The notes under the pieces are model-generated. The model saw only the letters and a program-made list of their open reading frames with translations, did no database searches and was not told the origin of the DNA. From positions 62,001 to 126,000 of the forward strand of contig NZ_FQVB01000005.1 of the NCBI RefSeq assembly GCF_900129305.1: DNA of 64,000 nt, given 5' to 3'. The position numbers and the translations under genes were made by a program. This document shows, one piece after another, positions 8,666-17,761 of the stretch. The stretch is from Desulfacinum infernum DSM 9756. Lineage in GTDB: Bacteria; Desulfobacterota; Syntrophobacteria; Syntrophobacterales; DSM-9756. Position 1 is the first letter of the stretch, and every line of letters begins with the position of its first letter.

Positions 8666-9988
8666 ATGGACAATGGGAACGTCACCCCCTGTGATCTTTT
8701 GATCGTCCGCGGCGAAGTGCTCACCCTGGACGCCGACGACCGGCGCATTCGGGACGGCGCCGTGGCCGTTTCGGACGGGCTCGTCCTGGACGTGGGCCCC
8801 GCCCGGGAACTTTCGGCCCGCTACCGCCCCGAGAGGGTCCTGGACGCCGGGGGATCCGTGGTGCTTCCCGGACTCGTGAACGCCCACACCCACGCGGCCA
8901 TGACCCTGTTTCGCGGCCTGGCCGACGACCTTCCCCTCATGGACTGGCTCCACAACCACATCTTTCCCGCCGAAGAAAAGCTCACGGAAGATTGGGTCTA
9001 TTGGGGAACTCTCCTGGCTTGCGCCGAAATGATCCTTTCCGGCACCACCTGCTTTTGCGACATGTACCTTTTCGAGCACAAGGTGGCCCAGGCCGCGGAC
9101 GAAGCCGGCATGCGGGCCCTGGTGGGCGAGGTCCTCTACGACTTCCCCTCCCCCCACTACGGCCCGCTGGAAAACGGGCTCCGTTTCACCGAAGATCTCA
9201 TTGCGGAATGGAAAGACAACCCCCTGGTGCGGATCGCCGTGGAGCCTCACGCTCCCTATACCTGTTCACCGGAACTCATCCGCACCTGCTTCGAGATCGC
9301 CCAGCGCCACGACGTGCCCATGGTGATCCACCTCAGCGAAAACGAGGCGGAGGTGGCGGAGGTGGTCCGACGGTACGGCAAGAGGCCCGTGGCGCATCTG
9401 GCGGACTTGGGCGTTCTGAACGACCGGGTGATCGCCGATCACTGCGTGGCCCTGGATGAAAACGACATGGACCTTCTGGCTCGCCACGGGGTCCACGTGG
9501 TCCACAACCCGGAAAGCAACCTGAAGCTCACTTCCGGCATCGCTCCCGTGCCCGCTCTGCTGGAACGGGGCGTCAACGTGGCCCTGGGAACCGACGGGTG
9601 CGCCAGCAACAACAATCTGGATCTCTTCGCCGAGATGGACGTGTGTGCCAAGATCCACAAGGCCGCCGCATCGGATCCCACCGTCCTGGACGCCCGCACC
9701 GTGCTGTCCATGGCCACGGTTCGGGGCGCCCGCGCCCTGGGATTCGGAGACGTCTTGGGCCGGATCGAAAAGGGCGCGGCGGCGGATCTCATCGTGGTGG
9801 ATTTCCGAAAGCCGCATCTCACCCCCGCCTACGATCCCGTGAGCCACCTGGTCTATGCCGCCAAGGGATCCGATGTACGCCATTCGGTCATCGCCGGCCG
9901 GGTGGTGATGGAAGACCGGGAGCTGCTCACCCTGGACGTGGAAAAGATCTGCGCGGAAGTGCGCGCCATCGCCCGAAAGGTTCGGTGA
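8666..9988 (+). CDS. mtaD: MtaD-like 5'-methylthioadenosine/S-adenosylhomocysteine deaminase
   Basis: This 440-residue amidohydrolase belongs to the MtaD/TrzN-like group that deaminates methylthioadenosine, S-adenosylhomocysteine or adenosine. The metal ligands are visible: NAHTHAAM with H74 and H76, a central His in HLSENEAE, ADHC, and the Asp in LGTDGCASNNNLDLF. Both of the last two motifs are highly conserved in this group. The next gene begins four bases later and is a close paralog. With the phosphorylase upstream, the likely product would be fed to base salvage. Confidence 0.87.
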   Translation: MDNGNVTPCDLLIVRGEVLTLDADDRRIRDGAVAVSDGLVLDVGPARELSARYRPERVLDAGGSVVLPGLVNAHTHAAMTLFRGLADDLPLMDWLHNHIFPAEEKLTEDWVYWGTLLACAEMILSGTTCFCDMYLFEHKVAQAADEAGMRALVGEVLYDFPSPHYGPLENGLRFTEDLIAEWKDNPLVRIAVEPHAPYTCSPELIRTCFEIAQRHDVPMVIHLSENEAEVAEVVRRYGKRPVAHLADLGVLNDRVIADHCVALDENDMDLLARHGVHVVHNPESNLKLTSGIAPVPALLERGVNVALGTDGCASNNNLDLFAEMDVCAKIHKAAASDPTVLDARTVLSMATVRGARALGFGDVLGRIEKGAAADLIVVDFRKPHLTPAYDPVSHLVYAAKGSDVRHSVIAGRVVMEDRELLTLDVEKICAEVRAIARKVR

Positions 9989-9991
9989 GCC

Positions 9992-11365
9992 ATGACGAAA
10001 GACCATACGGCAACCGTTGATCTTCTCCTCACCCGCATCGATTGGCTGGTCCTGTGCGATGCGGACATGACCGTGGTGGAACGGGGCGCCGTGGCCGTGG
10101 ACGGCGGTGTGATCGTGGACGCCGGGCCCTGCGATGCCCTGGAAGCGCGGTACCGGGCCCGGGAGGTGGTGCGCCTTCCCGGACACCTGGTGATGCCCGG
10201 TCTCGTCAACACCCACGTCCACGCGGCCATGACCCTGTTTCGGGGAATCGGCGACGACCTCCCGCTCCAGACGTGGCTCCAGGAGGTGATCTTTCCCGCC
10301 GAAGCACGCCATGTGGACGGCGCCTTCGTGGAGTTGGGAACGGTCCTGGCCTGCGCGGAAATGCTCCTGGGCGGGACCACCACCTTTTGCGACGGCTACT
10401 TTTTTGAAGAGGCGGCGGCCCGGGCGGCAGCCCGCTCGGGCATTCGCGCCGTGCTGGGCCAGGGGGTGCTCGATTTCCCCTCTCCCGATCTCAAGGACCC
10501 TTCCAGGGCCCGCGCCCGGGTGGAGGCCTTCCTGGAAGCCGCCGGTTCCTGGCCGGAAACGCTCCGCCCTTCCCTCTTCTGCCACGCGCCCTACACCTGC
10601 GGCCCGGAAACACTCCGGTGGGTGAAGGACCTGTGCCGGCGCCGCGGCATCCTTTTCCAGATCCACGTCTCCGAAACGCGCTGGGAAGTGGAGGAAATCG
10701 AAAGAAAGTACGGAAAACGGCCCGTCTTCCACCTGGACGAGCTCGGGGTGCTGGACTCCCTCACCCTGTGCGCCCACGGCGTCTGGCTGGATGAGGACGA
10801 GATCGGCGTTCTGGCGGAACGGGGCGCCGCCGTCTCCCACAACGTGGAAAGCAACCTCAAGCTCGCTTCCGGCATGGCGCCCGTTGCGGCGCTCCTGCGC
10901 GCCGGAGTCCCGGTGGGGCTCGGAACGGACGGATGCGCCAGCAACAACGACCTGGATCTTTTTTCGGAGATGGCCCTCACGGCCAGGCTCCACAAGGCCG
11001 TGACCGGTGATCCCACGGTCTGTCCGGCCCGGGACGTGCTCCGCATGGCCACGGTTCACGGCGCCCGCGCCGTGGGGCTGGCCCATGAGACGGGAAGCCT
11101 GGAATCGGGAAAGCGTGCGGATCTCATCGCTCTTCGGATTGACCAACCGCATCTTACGCCGCTCTACGATCCCATCTCCCACGTGGTCTATGCGGCCCGG
11201 TCCTCCGACGTGAACCACGTGTGGGTGGACGGGAGGCAGGTGGTCCGAGACGGGCAACTTCTCACCCTGGACGTGCCGGAAATCCTGCGGGAAGCCGAGC
11301 GCATCGCCGCGGCCGTCCGCTCGGACACCCATATCTGGTCCGATGGAAGCGGAAATTCGGTCTGA
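9992..11365 (+). CDS. Second MtaD-like deaminase (tandem paralog)
   Basis: This 457-residue amidohydrolase clearly duplicates the preceding gene. It has NTHVHAAM with H75 and H77, QIHVSETRWEVEE, the metal-binding LGTDGCASNNDLDLF, and the same C-terminal HLTPLYDPISHVVYAA block. A separate substrate, such as SAH versus MTA, or another aminopurine or pterin-like ring, is possible but not decidable here. The C-terminal extension of about 15 residues is not conserved between the copies. The short gap between the genes implies co-translation. Confidence 0.85.
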   Translation: MTKDHTATVDLLLTRIDWLVLCDADMTVVERGAVAVDGGVIVDAGPCDALEARYRAREVVRLPGHLVMPGLVNTHVHAAMTLFRGIGDDLPLQTWLQEVIFPAEARHVDGAFVELGTVLACAEMLLGGTTTFCDGYFFEEAAARAAARSGIRAVLGQGVLDFPSPDLKDPSRARARVEAFLEAAGSWPETLRPSLFCHAPYTCGPETLRWVKDLCRRRGILFQIHVSETRWEVEEIERKYGKRPVFHLDELGVLDSLTLCAHGVWLDEDEIGVLAERGAAVSHNVESNLKLASGMAPVAALLRAGVPVGLGTDGCASNNDLDLFSEMALTARLHKAVTGDPTVCPARDVLRMATVHGARAVGLAHETGSLESGKRADLIALRIDQPHLTPLYDPISHVVYAARSSDVNHVWVDGRQVVRDGQLLTLDVPEILREAERIAAAVRSDTHIWSDGSGNSV

Positions 11366-11540
11366 TCAGCGTGATCAACCCACTACCCCGAAGTCCAGGA
11401 AAGAGTCGATCATCGCGTCCTGCGCCGCACCCACAAGGGATCATACCCTTTGTTCTGCCAGATCGCCCGCCGCAAGGACGCCCCTGACACGAGGAATGAA
11501 AGCATTGTGGTTACAACATGTTACAGACACCGGAAACAGA
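11366..11540. other. Intergenic spacer, nothing recognised
   Basis: This lies between the convergent deaminase and DUF2283-type genes. I see no clear terminator hairpin with a T-run, and no repeat. Confidence 0.4.
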
Positions 11541-11777
11541 TCATGCCTGCACGGAAACTCTCTCAGTCATGATAAGGTTCACCAAGGGGAGAGATCTCAG
11601 TTCCAGCTTCGACAGATCAACGATCTTGCTGGCATCCTCAATTTCAACACCAATGACACGATTGTTTTCATCAAAGTCGAGAACAACCCCCGGCGCAATT
11701 TCTTCGGATTCCGTGCTCACACCATCAGCAAGGCGGATATACAACATGTCGGTTTCGGCAAAGTATTCAAACATCAT
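11541..11777 (-). CDS. DUF2283 family protein
   Basis: This 78-residue protein has the DUF2283 pattern: a short aromatic N-terminus (EYFAETDMLYIRLA), then a beta-rich core with VLDFDENNRVIGVEIEDASK. Members are small proteins of unknown function, often encoded beside a small DUF4258-type protein. That is the case here, with the partner ending 15 bases upstream. A toxin-antitoxin-like role has been suggested for such pairs but is not shown by this sequence. Confidence 0.8.
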   Translation of the reverse strand: MMFEYFAETDMLYIRLADGVSTESEEIAPGVVLDFDENNRVIGVEIEDASKIVDLSKLELRSLPLVNLIMTERVSVQA

Positions 11778-11792
11778 CGGTCCGTCTCCCTT

Positions 11793-12023
11793 TCACAATC
11801 GGAAACGACGGTCGAAAAACGCATTGTGCACGGTTTCTCCGTCCGGTTCCACGACGACCCTCAGGTACTTGTTCATCTCAGCAACATATCCCCAGTGACG
11901 GATGCGACCGTTGGGCTGCAGCTCACTGCGAATTGGATTGTTGAGGACTTGCTGAATCCATTCCACCCTGCGATAAGGACGGCGAGCCATGACGCTAGTT
12001 CTGAAGTATGATGTCGTTTTCAT
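11793..12023 (-). CDS. Small conserved protein paired with the DUF2283 gene
   Basis: This 76-residue basic protein contains RPYRRVEWIQQVLNNPIR and a C-terminal KYLRVVVEPDGETVHNAF stretch, resembling small DUF4258-type or cyclophilin-like partner proteins. ATG 12023 is kept because the N-terminal MKTTSYFRT is typical of relatives; an internal ATG at 11990 has no ribosome site. It is the first gene of a two-gene unit. Function unknown. Confidence 0.65.
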   Translation of the reverse strand: MKTTSYFRTSVMARRPYRRVEWIQQVLNNPIRSELQPNGRIRHWGYVAEMNKYLRVVVEPDGETVHNAFFDRRFRL

Positions 12024-12189
12024 AACATCATCCGCGCACTGGCCACGAGAAACCCCGCGGAACCCCGCCCATTGATCAGAAAGAACGTTCTCGGCATTTC
12101 ATAATATAGCATTTTCAACGAAAAAATCTTATCGACACGAAGATCTTCCCGGGGCGTGGTTTGCTTCTTATTCGGTCGGGGATCGGGTA

Positions 12190-13020
12190 TCAGCCGATCA
12201 CTTCCAGGCTGATGTCGACGGCCGGGGCGGAATGGGTGAGGGCCCCCACGCTGATGAAATCCACGCCGGTTTCCGCGTAGGCGCGGACGGTCTCGAGGGT
12301 GATGCCTCCGGAGACTTCCAGGAGGGCCCGTCCGGATGCCAGCTCCACGCCCCGGCGCACCTGGTCCACGGAAAAGTTGTCCAGCATGATCACGTCAGCG
12401 CCGGCTTCCAGCGCCTCCCGGAGCTGGTCCAGGGTGTCCACTTCCACTTCCACCCGGAGGGTGTGGGGAGCGCCCCGGCGGGCCCGGTCGATGGCTTGGC
12501 GCACGCCTCCCGCCGCCGCCACGTGGTTGTCCTTGATGAGGATGCCGTCGAAGAGACCGAAGCGGTGGTTCTTGCCGCCGCCGTGGCGCACCGCCGCCTT
12601 TTCCAGATCCCGCCACAGAGGGGTGGTCTTCCGGGTGTCCAGGATGCGGCACCGGGTGCCGACCACCGCCTGGACCAGTCGATCCGTCAGAGTGGCAATG
12701 CCGCACAGGCGCTGGAGAAGGTTGAGCGCTGTCCGTTCCGCGGTGAGGATGGACGCAAGGGACCCATGCACAGTCGAGACCACGGTGTCCGCCTCGACCC
12801 GGTCCCCGTCCCTGCAGGAGCTCCGGATTTCCAGCGCATGGTCCACCAGGGAAAAGACGCGACGAAAAACCGTAAGACCGGAAAGGACGCAGGGCCCGCG
12901 GACCGCGGCGCGGGCTTCCCCCACTCGATCCGCGGGCACCGTGGCCCGGGTGGTCACATCGCCGGGCCCCACGTCTTCCAGCAGGGCCAGTCGAAGTCTC
13001 TCGTCCAGCGACAGGAACAT
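12190..13020 (-). CDS. nadC: Nicotinate-nucleotide pyrophosphorylase (carboxylating)
   Basis: NadC converts quinolinate and PRPP to nicotinate mononucleotide, CO2 and diphosphate in de novo NAD synthesis. This 276-residue protein has the family length and motifs: EDVGPGDVTT, TAERTALNLLQRLCGIAT, DTRKTTP, RHGGGKNHR, IKDNH, EVEVD and MLDNFS. ATG 13020 is preceded by GAGGG at six bases; a TTG two codons earlier is not needed. The gene stands alone, with repeat-rich DNA upstream (13066-13466). Confidence 0.95.
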   Translation of the reverse strand: MFLSLDERLRLALLEDVGPGDVTTRATVPADRVGEARAAVRGPCVLSGLTVFRRVFSLVDHALEIRSSCRDGDRVEADTVVSTVHGSLASILTAERTALNLLQRLCGIATLTDRLVQAVVGTRCRILDTRKTTPLWRDLEKAAVRHGGGKNHRFGLFDGILIKDNHVAAAGGVRQAIDRARRGAPHTLRVEVEVDTLDQLREALEAGADVIMLDNFSVDQVRRGVELASGRALLEVSGGITLETVRAYAETGVDFISVGALTHSAPAVDISLEVIG

Positions 13021-13065
13021 GTACAACCCTCAAAGAGAAAGGGGCTCTCGCCACCAGGCTGGGAG

Positions 13066-13466
13066 GCTGTCTGAGAACAGGTTTCAATCGGCAGCCGCGA
13101 AAGAACCTGTTCGTTCCTCGTAGCCGCGGGGCTTCAGCCCCGCGGGAATGGTTTATCGCAGACCCATGAAGGAACAGGTGGCACCCGACGGTCTGTCCGA
13201 CGCCCGGAGCCTCACCCGCAGCCCTAAAGGGCTGCGCTATGAGAAAACAGGTCATCCCGGAGCTTTTGATGGCGTTCCGAGCGGCCATGGTCGCCTTTAG
13301 GCCACTCCGCGTGGACGATGCCCACCGTGCGCGGGCCGTTTCGCAGGGGCGAACGATTATTGGCCCCTACGTTCCGCGTGCATGTTCAGCGCATAAGGTC
13401 ACGCTTCCAAAGGGCTGCGCTGCGGGAAAAGCGGTCCTCCCCGGCGTTTTCAAGCAGCCTCTCAAC
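13066..13466. mobile_element. MITE-like compound repeat element E1 between nadC and valS
   Basis: The outer ends are inverted repeats: GAGGCTGTCTGAGAAC at 13066, and the complement of 13451-13466 reading GAGGCTGCTTGAAAAC. Inside are GCCGCGGGGCTTCAGCCCC (13123 on), CGCAGCCCTAAAGGGCTGCG (about 13217) and a GGGGCGAAC..GGCCCCTAC dyad near 13346. No coding sequence is present. One end abuts the valS stop codon. Confidence 0.65.
13213..13236. repeat. CGCAGCCCTAAAGGGCTGCG hairpin within E1
   Basis: This is one of the recurrent inner hairpins, also in E2 (about 35707), at 54101 and in E5 (about 62173). Confidence 0.7.
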
Positions 13467-16143
13467 CGGCAGACCCGGCCGCGTCGTGGCGGAGTTCCTC
13501 GATCCGCTGCCGGTGCCGGCGCATCTTTTCGAGCTTCTCTCCCAGCCGCTCCGCCTTTTCCCGTTCCTTTTCCACCACCTGGGCGGGAGCCCTCGTCAAG
13601 AAATCCTCGTTGGAAAGCTTGCGGTTGGTGATGGAAAGCTCCTTTTCCAGCTTGGTGATCTCCTTTTGGAGGCGGGCCGCTTCGCTTTCGAAGTCCAGAA
13701 CGTCATCGAGGAGCACGTAGACTTCCACGCCGGAAACCACCGCTCCGGCGGCCAGTCGGGGCTTGGACCCCTGGCCCTGCAACGCCACGCTGAGCCCTTC
13801 CAGCCGGGCCAGGTCCACCACGGTGCGCTCGTTGGCTTCCACCAGACCCTTTTCCGTTTCCGTGGCGCACAGACAAACTGCATTCACCCGGGCGGCGGGG
13901 GAGATGTTCATCTCGCCGCGGATGTTTCGGATGGATCCGATCACGCCCATGACCAGTTCCATATCCGCTTCGGCACCGGAGTCGATCCGATACTTATCCA
14001 CCGGCGGAAACTCCGCCTGCATGATGCTCCCCTCCGTTCCGGGAAGCTTCTGCCAAAGCTCCTCGGTCACAAACGGCATGACCGGGTGGAGCATCACCAG
14101 CACGTTTCTCAACACCTGTACGGCGATGGTCTGGGCCACGACCTTGGCCTGCGGGTCGTCGCCGTAAAGATCCGGCTTGATCATCTCCAGGTACCAGTCG
14201 CAGTACTCATGCCAGAAGAACTGGTAGAGGCTCTGGGCATACTGGTTGAAATGGTAGTTTTCCAGGGCCTCCTCTACTTCCTGCACCACCTTCTGGAAGC
14301 GGCTGAGGATCCAGCGATGGGCCAGCCGGCCCGGGTCTTCGGGGATTTCGTCCAGGATCCTGGCCCCTTCCACGTTCATGAGCACCAGCCGGGTGGCGTT
14401 CCAGATCTTGTTGACAAAATGGCGATAGCCTTCGATGCGTTCTTCGGAAAGCTTCACGTCCCGCCCCTGGACGGCGAAGGCCGTGAGAGTGAACCGAAGG
14501 GCGTCCGTGCCGTACTGATCCATCATGATGAGGGGATCGATCACGTTGCCCTTGGACTTGCTCATCTTCTGGCCCTGCGCGTCGCGGACCAGGGCGTGGA
14601 CGTAGACGTCTCGGAACGGCACGTCCTTCATGAAATGGAGGCCCATCATCATCATGCGGGCCACCCAGAAAAAGAGGATGTCGAAGCCGGTGACCAGAAC
14701 GGAGGTGGGGTAGAACTTGGTCAGTTCCGGGGTCTTTTCCGGCCATCCCATGGTGGAGAAAGGCCACAGGGCCGAGCTGAACCAGGTGTCCAGCACGTCC
14801 TCTTCCTGGGTGATGTGGGGGGATCCGCAGGATCCGCACCGGTCCGGATCCTCCACGGCCACGGTCACTTCGCCGCAGTCGGCGCAGTACCAGGCGGGGA
14901 TGCGGTGGCCCCACCAGATCTGGCGGCTCACGCACCAGTCCTCGATGTTTTCCAGCCACTGGAAGTAGTCCTTCTCCCACTTTTCCGGAACGATCCGGGT
15001 CCGGCCGTCCCGCACGGCTTCCATGGCCTTTTCGGCCAAGGGCTGGGTGCGCACGAACCACTGCAGGGACTGCATAGGCTCCACCACGCTCTTGCACCGG
15101 TAGCAGTGGCCCACCCGGTGCAGGTGGTCGTCGATCTTCACCAGGTACCCGCCCGCTTCCAGGTCCGCCACCACCCGCTTTCGACATTCGTAGCGGTCCA
15201 GACCGGCGTAGGGCCCGGCCGCCTCGGTCATGACGCCGTCTTCTCCGATCACCTGGATGAGCGCCAGGTTGTGTTTGACGCCCAGGTCGAAGTCGTTGAA
15301 GTCGTGGCCCGGGGTGACCTTGAGGGCGCCGGTTCCGAATTCCCGGTCCACGTAGGTGTCGGCGATCACGGGGATGCGCCGGTCCATGAGCGGCAGGATC
15401 ACGTCCTTTCCCACCACTTCCAGGTAGCGCGGATCTTCCGGGTGGACCGCCACGGCCGTGTCGCCCAGCATGGTTTCCGGGCGGGTGGTGGCCACCACCA
15501 GTTCGCCGCTTCCGTCCGCCAGCGGGTAGCGGATATGGTAGAGTCGTCCGGGGAGCTCTTCGCCTTCCACCTCGATGTTGGCAAGGGCCGTCCGGCACCG
15601 GGGGCACCAGTTGATCATGCGGGTGCCGCGGTAAATGAGGCCTTCCTCATACAGTTTCACAAAGACGATGCGCACCGCCCGGGAAAGGCCTTCGTCCATG
15701 GTGAACCGTTCCCGAGACCAGTCGCAGGAAGCGCCCAGGCGCTTCAGTTGCTTGATGATGTAGCCGCCGTACTCCTCCTTCCACTCCCAGACCTTTTCCA
15801 CGAACTTTTCGCGCCCCAGGTCGTAGCGGCTCAGCCCCTGTTGCGCCAATTGCCGTTCCACCACGTTCTGGGTGGCGATGCCGGCATGATCCGTGCCTGG
15901 CACCCACAGGACCTCGAAGCCTTTGAGTCGCTTGTACCGGCACAGGATGTCCTGCAGGGTGTTGTTGAGGGCGTGGCCCATGTGAAGCTGGCCCGTCACG
16001 TTGGGCGGGGGGATGACGATGCTGAAGGCGGGCTTTTTCGAGTTTTCATCCGCCCGGAAACACCCGGATTCTTCCCAGAAGGCGTAGATACGGGCCTCCA
16101 CATCCCGGAACTCGTATGCTTTCGGCAATTGGCCTTTGTTCAT
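13462..16143 (-). CDS. valS: Valyl-tRNA synthetase
   Basis: This class Ia aminoacyl-tRNA synthetase is of normal length (893 residues). It has the HIGH-type motif HMGH at 54-57 in [13 protein letters not shown], an editing domain in the middle, the KMSKSKGN motif at about 526, an anticodon-binding helical domain, and the C-terminal coiled-coil tRNA arm (about residues 820-885, heptads of Lys/Glu/Leu). It charges tRNA-Val and hydrolyses Thr-tRNA-Val. The TGA stop lies against the end of repeat element E1. The acidic-protein gene precedes it by 39 bases on the same strand. Confidence 0.97.
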   Translation of the reverse strand: MNKGQLPKAYEFRDVEARIYAFWEESGCFRADENSKKPAFSIVIPPPNVTGQLHMGHALNNTLQDILCRYKRLKGFEVLWVPGTDHAGIATQNVVERQLAQQGLSRYDLGREKFVEKVWEWKEEYGGYIIKQLKRLGASCDWSRERFTMDEGLSRAVRIVFVKLYEEGLIYRGTRMINWCPRCRTALANIEVEGEELPGRLYHIRYPLADGSGELVVATTRPETMLGDTAVAVHPEDPRYLEVVGKDVILPLMDRRIPVIADTYVDREFGTGALKVTPGHDFNDFDLGVKHNLALIQVIGEDGVMTEAAGPYAGLDRYECRKRVVADLEAGGYLVKIDDHLHRVGHCYRCKSVVEPMQSLQWFVRTQPLAEKAMEAVRDGRTRIVPEKWEKDYFQWLENIEDWCVSRQIWWGHRIPAWYCADCGEVTVAVEDPDRCGSCGSPHITQEEDVLDTWFSSALWPFSTMGWPEKTPELTKFYPTSVLVTGFDILFFWVARMMMMGLHFMKDVPFRDVYVHALVRDAQGQKMSKSKGNVIDPLIMMDQYGTDALRFTLTAFAVQGRDVKLSEERIEGYRHFVNKIWNATRLVLMNVEGARILDEIPEDPGRLAHRWILSRFQKVVQEVEEALENYHFNQYAQSLYQFFWHEYCDWYLEMIKPDLYGDDPQAKVVAQTIAVQVLRNVLVMLHPVMPFVTEELWQKLPGTEGSIMQAEFPPVDKYRIDSGAEADMELVMGVIGSIRNIRGEMNISPAARVNAVCLCATETEKGLVEANERTVVDLARLEGLSVALQGQGSKPRLAAGAVVSGVEVYVLLDDVLDFESEAARLQKEITKLEKELSITNRKLSNEDFLTRAPAQVVEKEREKAERLGEKLEKMRRHRQRIEELRHDAAGSAG

Positions 16144-16182
16144 GGACGCATTTCCTCCAAACCGATCCGTTCCGCAACTCGA

Positions 16183-17418
16183 TCATGCACTGAGGTTTCT
16201 CGTCAGCCGCTCGATTTCTTCCCGAAGCACCTGCCGTACCATGCCGGGAAGCTGCTCCCGTATCATTTCGTGCAAGCTTTCCACAAGCAGCTTTTCCAAC
16301 TCTTTTCCGAGACGCTCCCCAAGCTTGTTTTCCAGTCGCTCCTCAAGCCGTTCCTCCAATCGCTTTTCCATGATTTCCAGGATCGGCAGAAAGAGGGCCG
16401 TCCCTTCCTCATTCCCTTGCGATTGCCGGGAGGATCCTGGCAACGGTCCTTCCTCAAAGGGCTCCTCGCCATGCACGGGGGCTGCTTGAGGCTCTCTCTC
16501 GATCGTTGAGGCCGCCGCCATGGCACCCGCATCTGTCACCGCCTCCGAAGGCAGTTGGGAACCGGTTTCCTGTTCCGCCACGGATTCTTCGATGTGGCCG
16601 GCACCCACAGCAGCCGACGACTCATCCTGAACTGCTCTCGCGGCATCCTCGGATTCCAGCGAAGGATGCTTGGGCAGCTCCATCTCGAACCCCGGCAAGT
16701 CTGCCCCCACGTCCTTTTCCAATTCCTGCAGAAACGCCTCTTCGTCTTCGCTGAGCACTTCCGAAAGTTCTTCTCCCAGCGCCACTTCATCCGATGGTAT
16801 ATCCCCCGCCGTATCGGGCGGCTCCCCCTTCTTGCCCTCTCCCTGATCCACTGAAACTTCCTCGGCCGGCTCTTCATCCGACCCCACCGCCTCTTGAACG
16901 AGCCTTTCGAACTCGTCCAGATCGGCTTGTTCGGACACTGTTTCAAAAAGCTCCTCCGTGGCAAGATCGTCATCCGCCGCTTCCTGCAGGCCGATCTCGT
17001 CCACCTTGGCCGAGTCTTCCGGTCCGTTTAGAACTTCCTCCGCCGAAGAATCGAAGAGGGTCTCCAGATCCGCATCCTCCACCGCGATCTCTTCCCGCGT
17101 TTCCTCTGCGCTCTTCCCGGCCAGAGACACCTCGTCCTTGCCGGCGGCCAGCTCGACCGTCACATCCTCCTCATCGAAGAGCGACCCGTCCAGATCCTCA
17201 TCCAGGTCCATTTCATCGAGATCCGGGAGGCCGTCGTCCAGGTCGGGCAGAGGCTCCAAATCTGCGTCTCCTTCCTCCACCACCTCATCCAGTTCGATAA
17301 TTTCGTCTTCCTCCAGATCTTCCAGATCGTCAAAGCCTTCGAAAAGGTCTCGCGCCTCTTCGTCCTGATCTTCCATCAGGGGAAGGTCCTTTTCGTCCGG
17401 CTTCTTCTTGTCGCTCAT
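16183..17418 (-). CDS. Highly acidic protein with C-terminal amphipathic helices, unknown function
   Basis: This 411-residue protein is dominated by Asp and Glu for about 330 residues, predicted disordered. It ends in a charged helical segment (about residues 345-411): repeated RLEERLE.. heptads, then MIREQLPGMVRQVLREEIERL. That last part resembles the C-terminal oligomerisation helices of PopZ/DUF2497-type proteins and related polar scaffold proteins, and the acidic-linker-plus-helices layout is also PopZ-like. This is a resemblance only. ATG 17418 is preceded by GGGAGG. No signal peptide or membrane segment is visible. The gene is immediately upstream of valS and may be cotranscribed. Confidence 0.75.
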   Translation of the reverse strand: MSDKKKPDEKDLPLMEDQDEEARDLFEGFDDLEDLEEDEIIELDEVVEEGDADLEPLPDLDDGLPDLDEMDLDEDLDGSLFDEEDVTVELAAGKDEVSLAGKSAEETREEIAVEDADLETLFDSSAEEVLNGPEDSAKVDEIGLQEAADDDLATEELFETVSEQADLDEFERLVQEAVGSDEEPAEEVSVDQGEGKKGEPPDTAGDIPSDEVALGEELSEVLSEDEEAFLQELEKDVGADLPGFEMELPKHPSLESEDAARAVQDESSAAVGAGHIEESVAEQETGSQLPSEAVTDAGAMAAASTIEREPQAAPVHGEEPFEEGPLPGSSRQSQGNEEGTALFLPILEIMEKRLEERLEERLENKLGERLGKELEKLLVESLHEMIREQLPGMVRQVLREEIERLTRNLSA

Positions 17419-17636
17419 GGGTTGTCCTCCCGGCTCAGATACGAGGTTGCCGTGTACTGCCAAGTGCTGCCTTCCTTCTGCCCGCGACCGCCCCCGAGCG
17501 TCTGGGATCGGCCCTTAGAAACCCTGTCGCCTCCACGCGTTCGGCGGGAATCTTCACGGTGCGGGTGGGAAAGGGCAAGCTAGCGTTAGCACGCACAAAA
17601 TTTTGGTGTCAAGCACATAACCCCCAGAGGCAGGGA

Positions 17637-17761
17637 TAAGGATAAGAGGATTAAAGGATTAGAGGGGTAGGGGGTGAAGGGATAAGGGATATGGGATATG
17701 GGGTAAGGGGGGCAATCTTCGGCTTCCTTCTTCTCACGCCCCACGCCTTTCACCTTTCACC
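17637..17761. repeat. Purine/pyrimidine intergenic island P1
   Basis: A purine-rich arm with five or more G tracts (GGGATAAGGGATATGGG type, about 17637-17710) is followed by a pyrimidine-rich arm (CTTCCTTCTTCTCACGCCCC and so on) that ends at the nfo stop codon. The spacer from 17419 holds nothing else recognised. Confidence 0.75.

Noticed and set aside
13318-16509. A 1063-codon plus-strand frame
   Set aside because: It is a shadow of valS and the acidic-protein gene; it has no family features despite its length.
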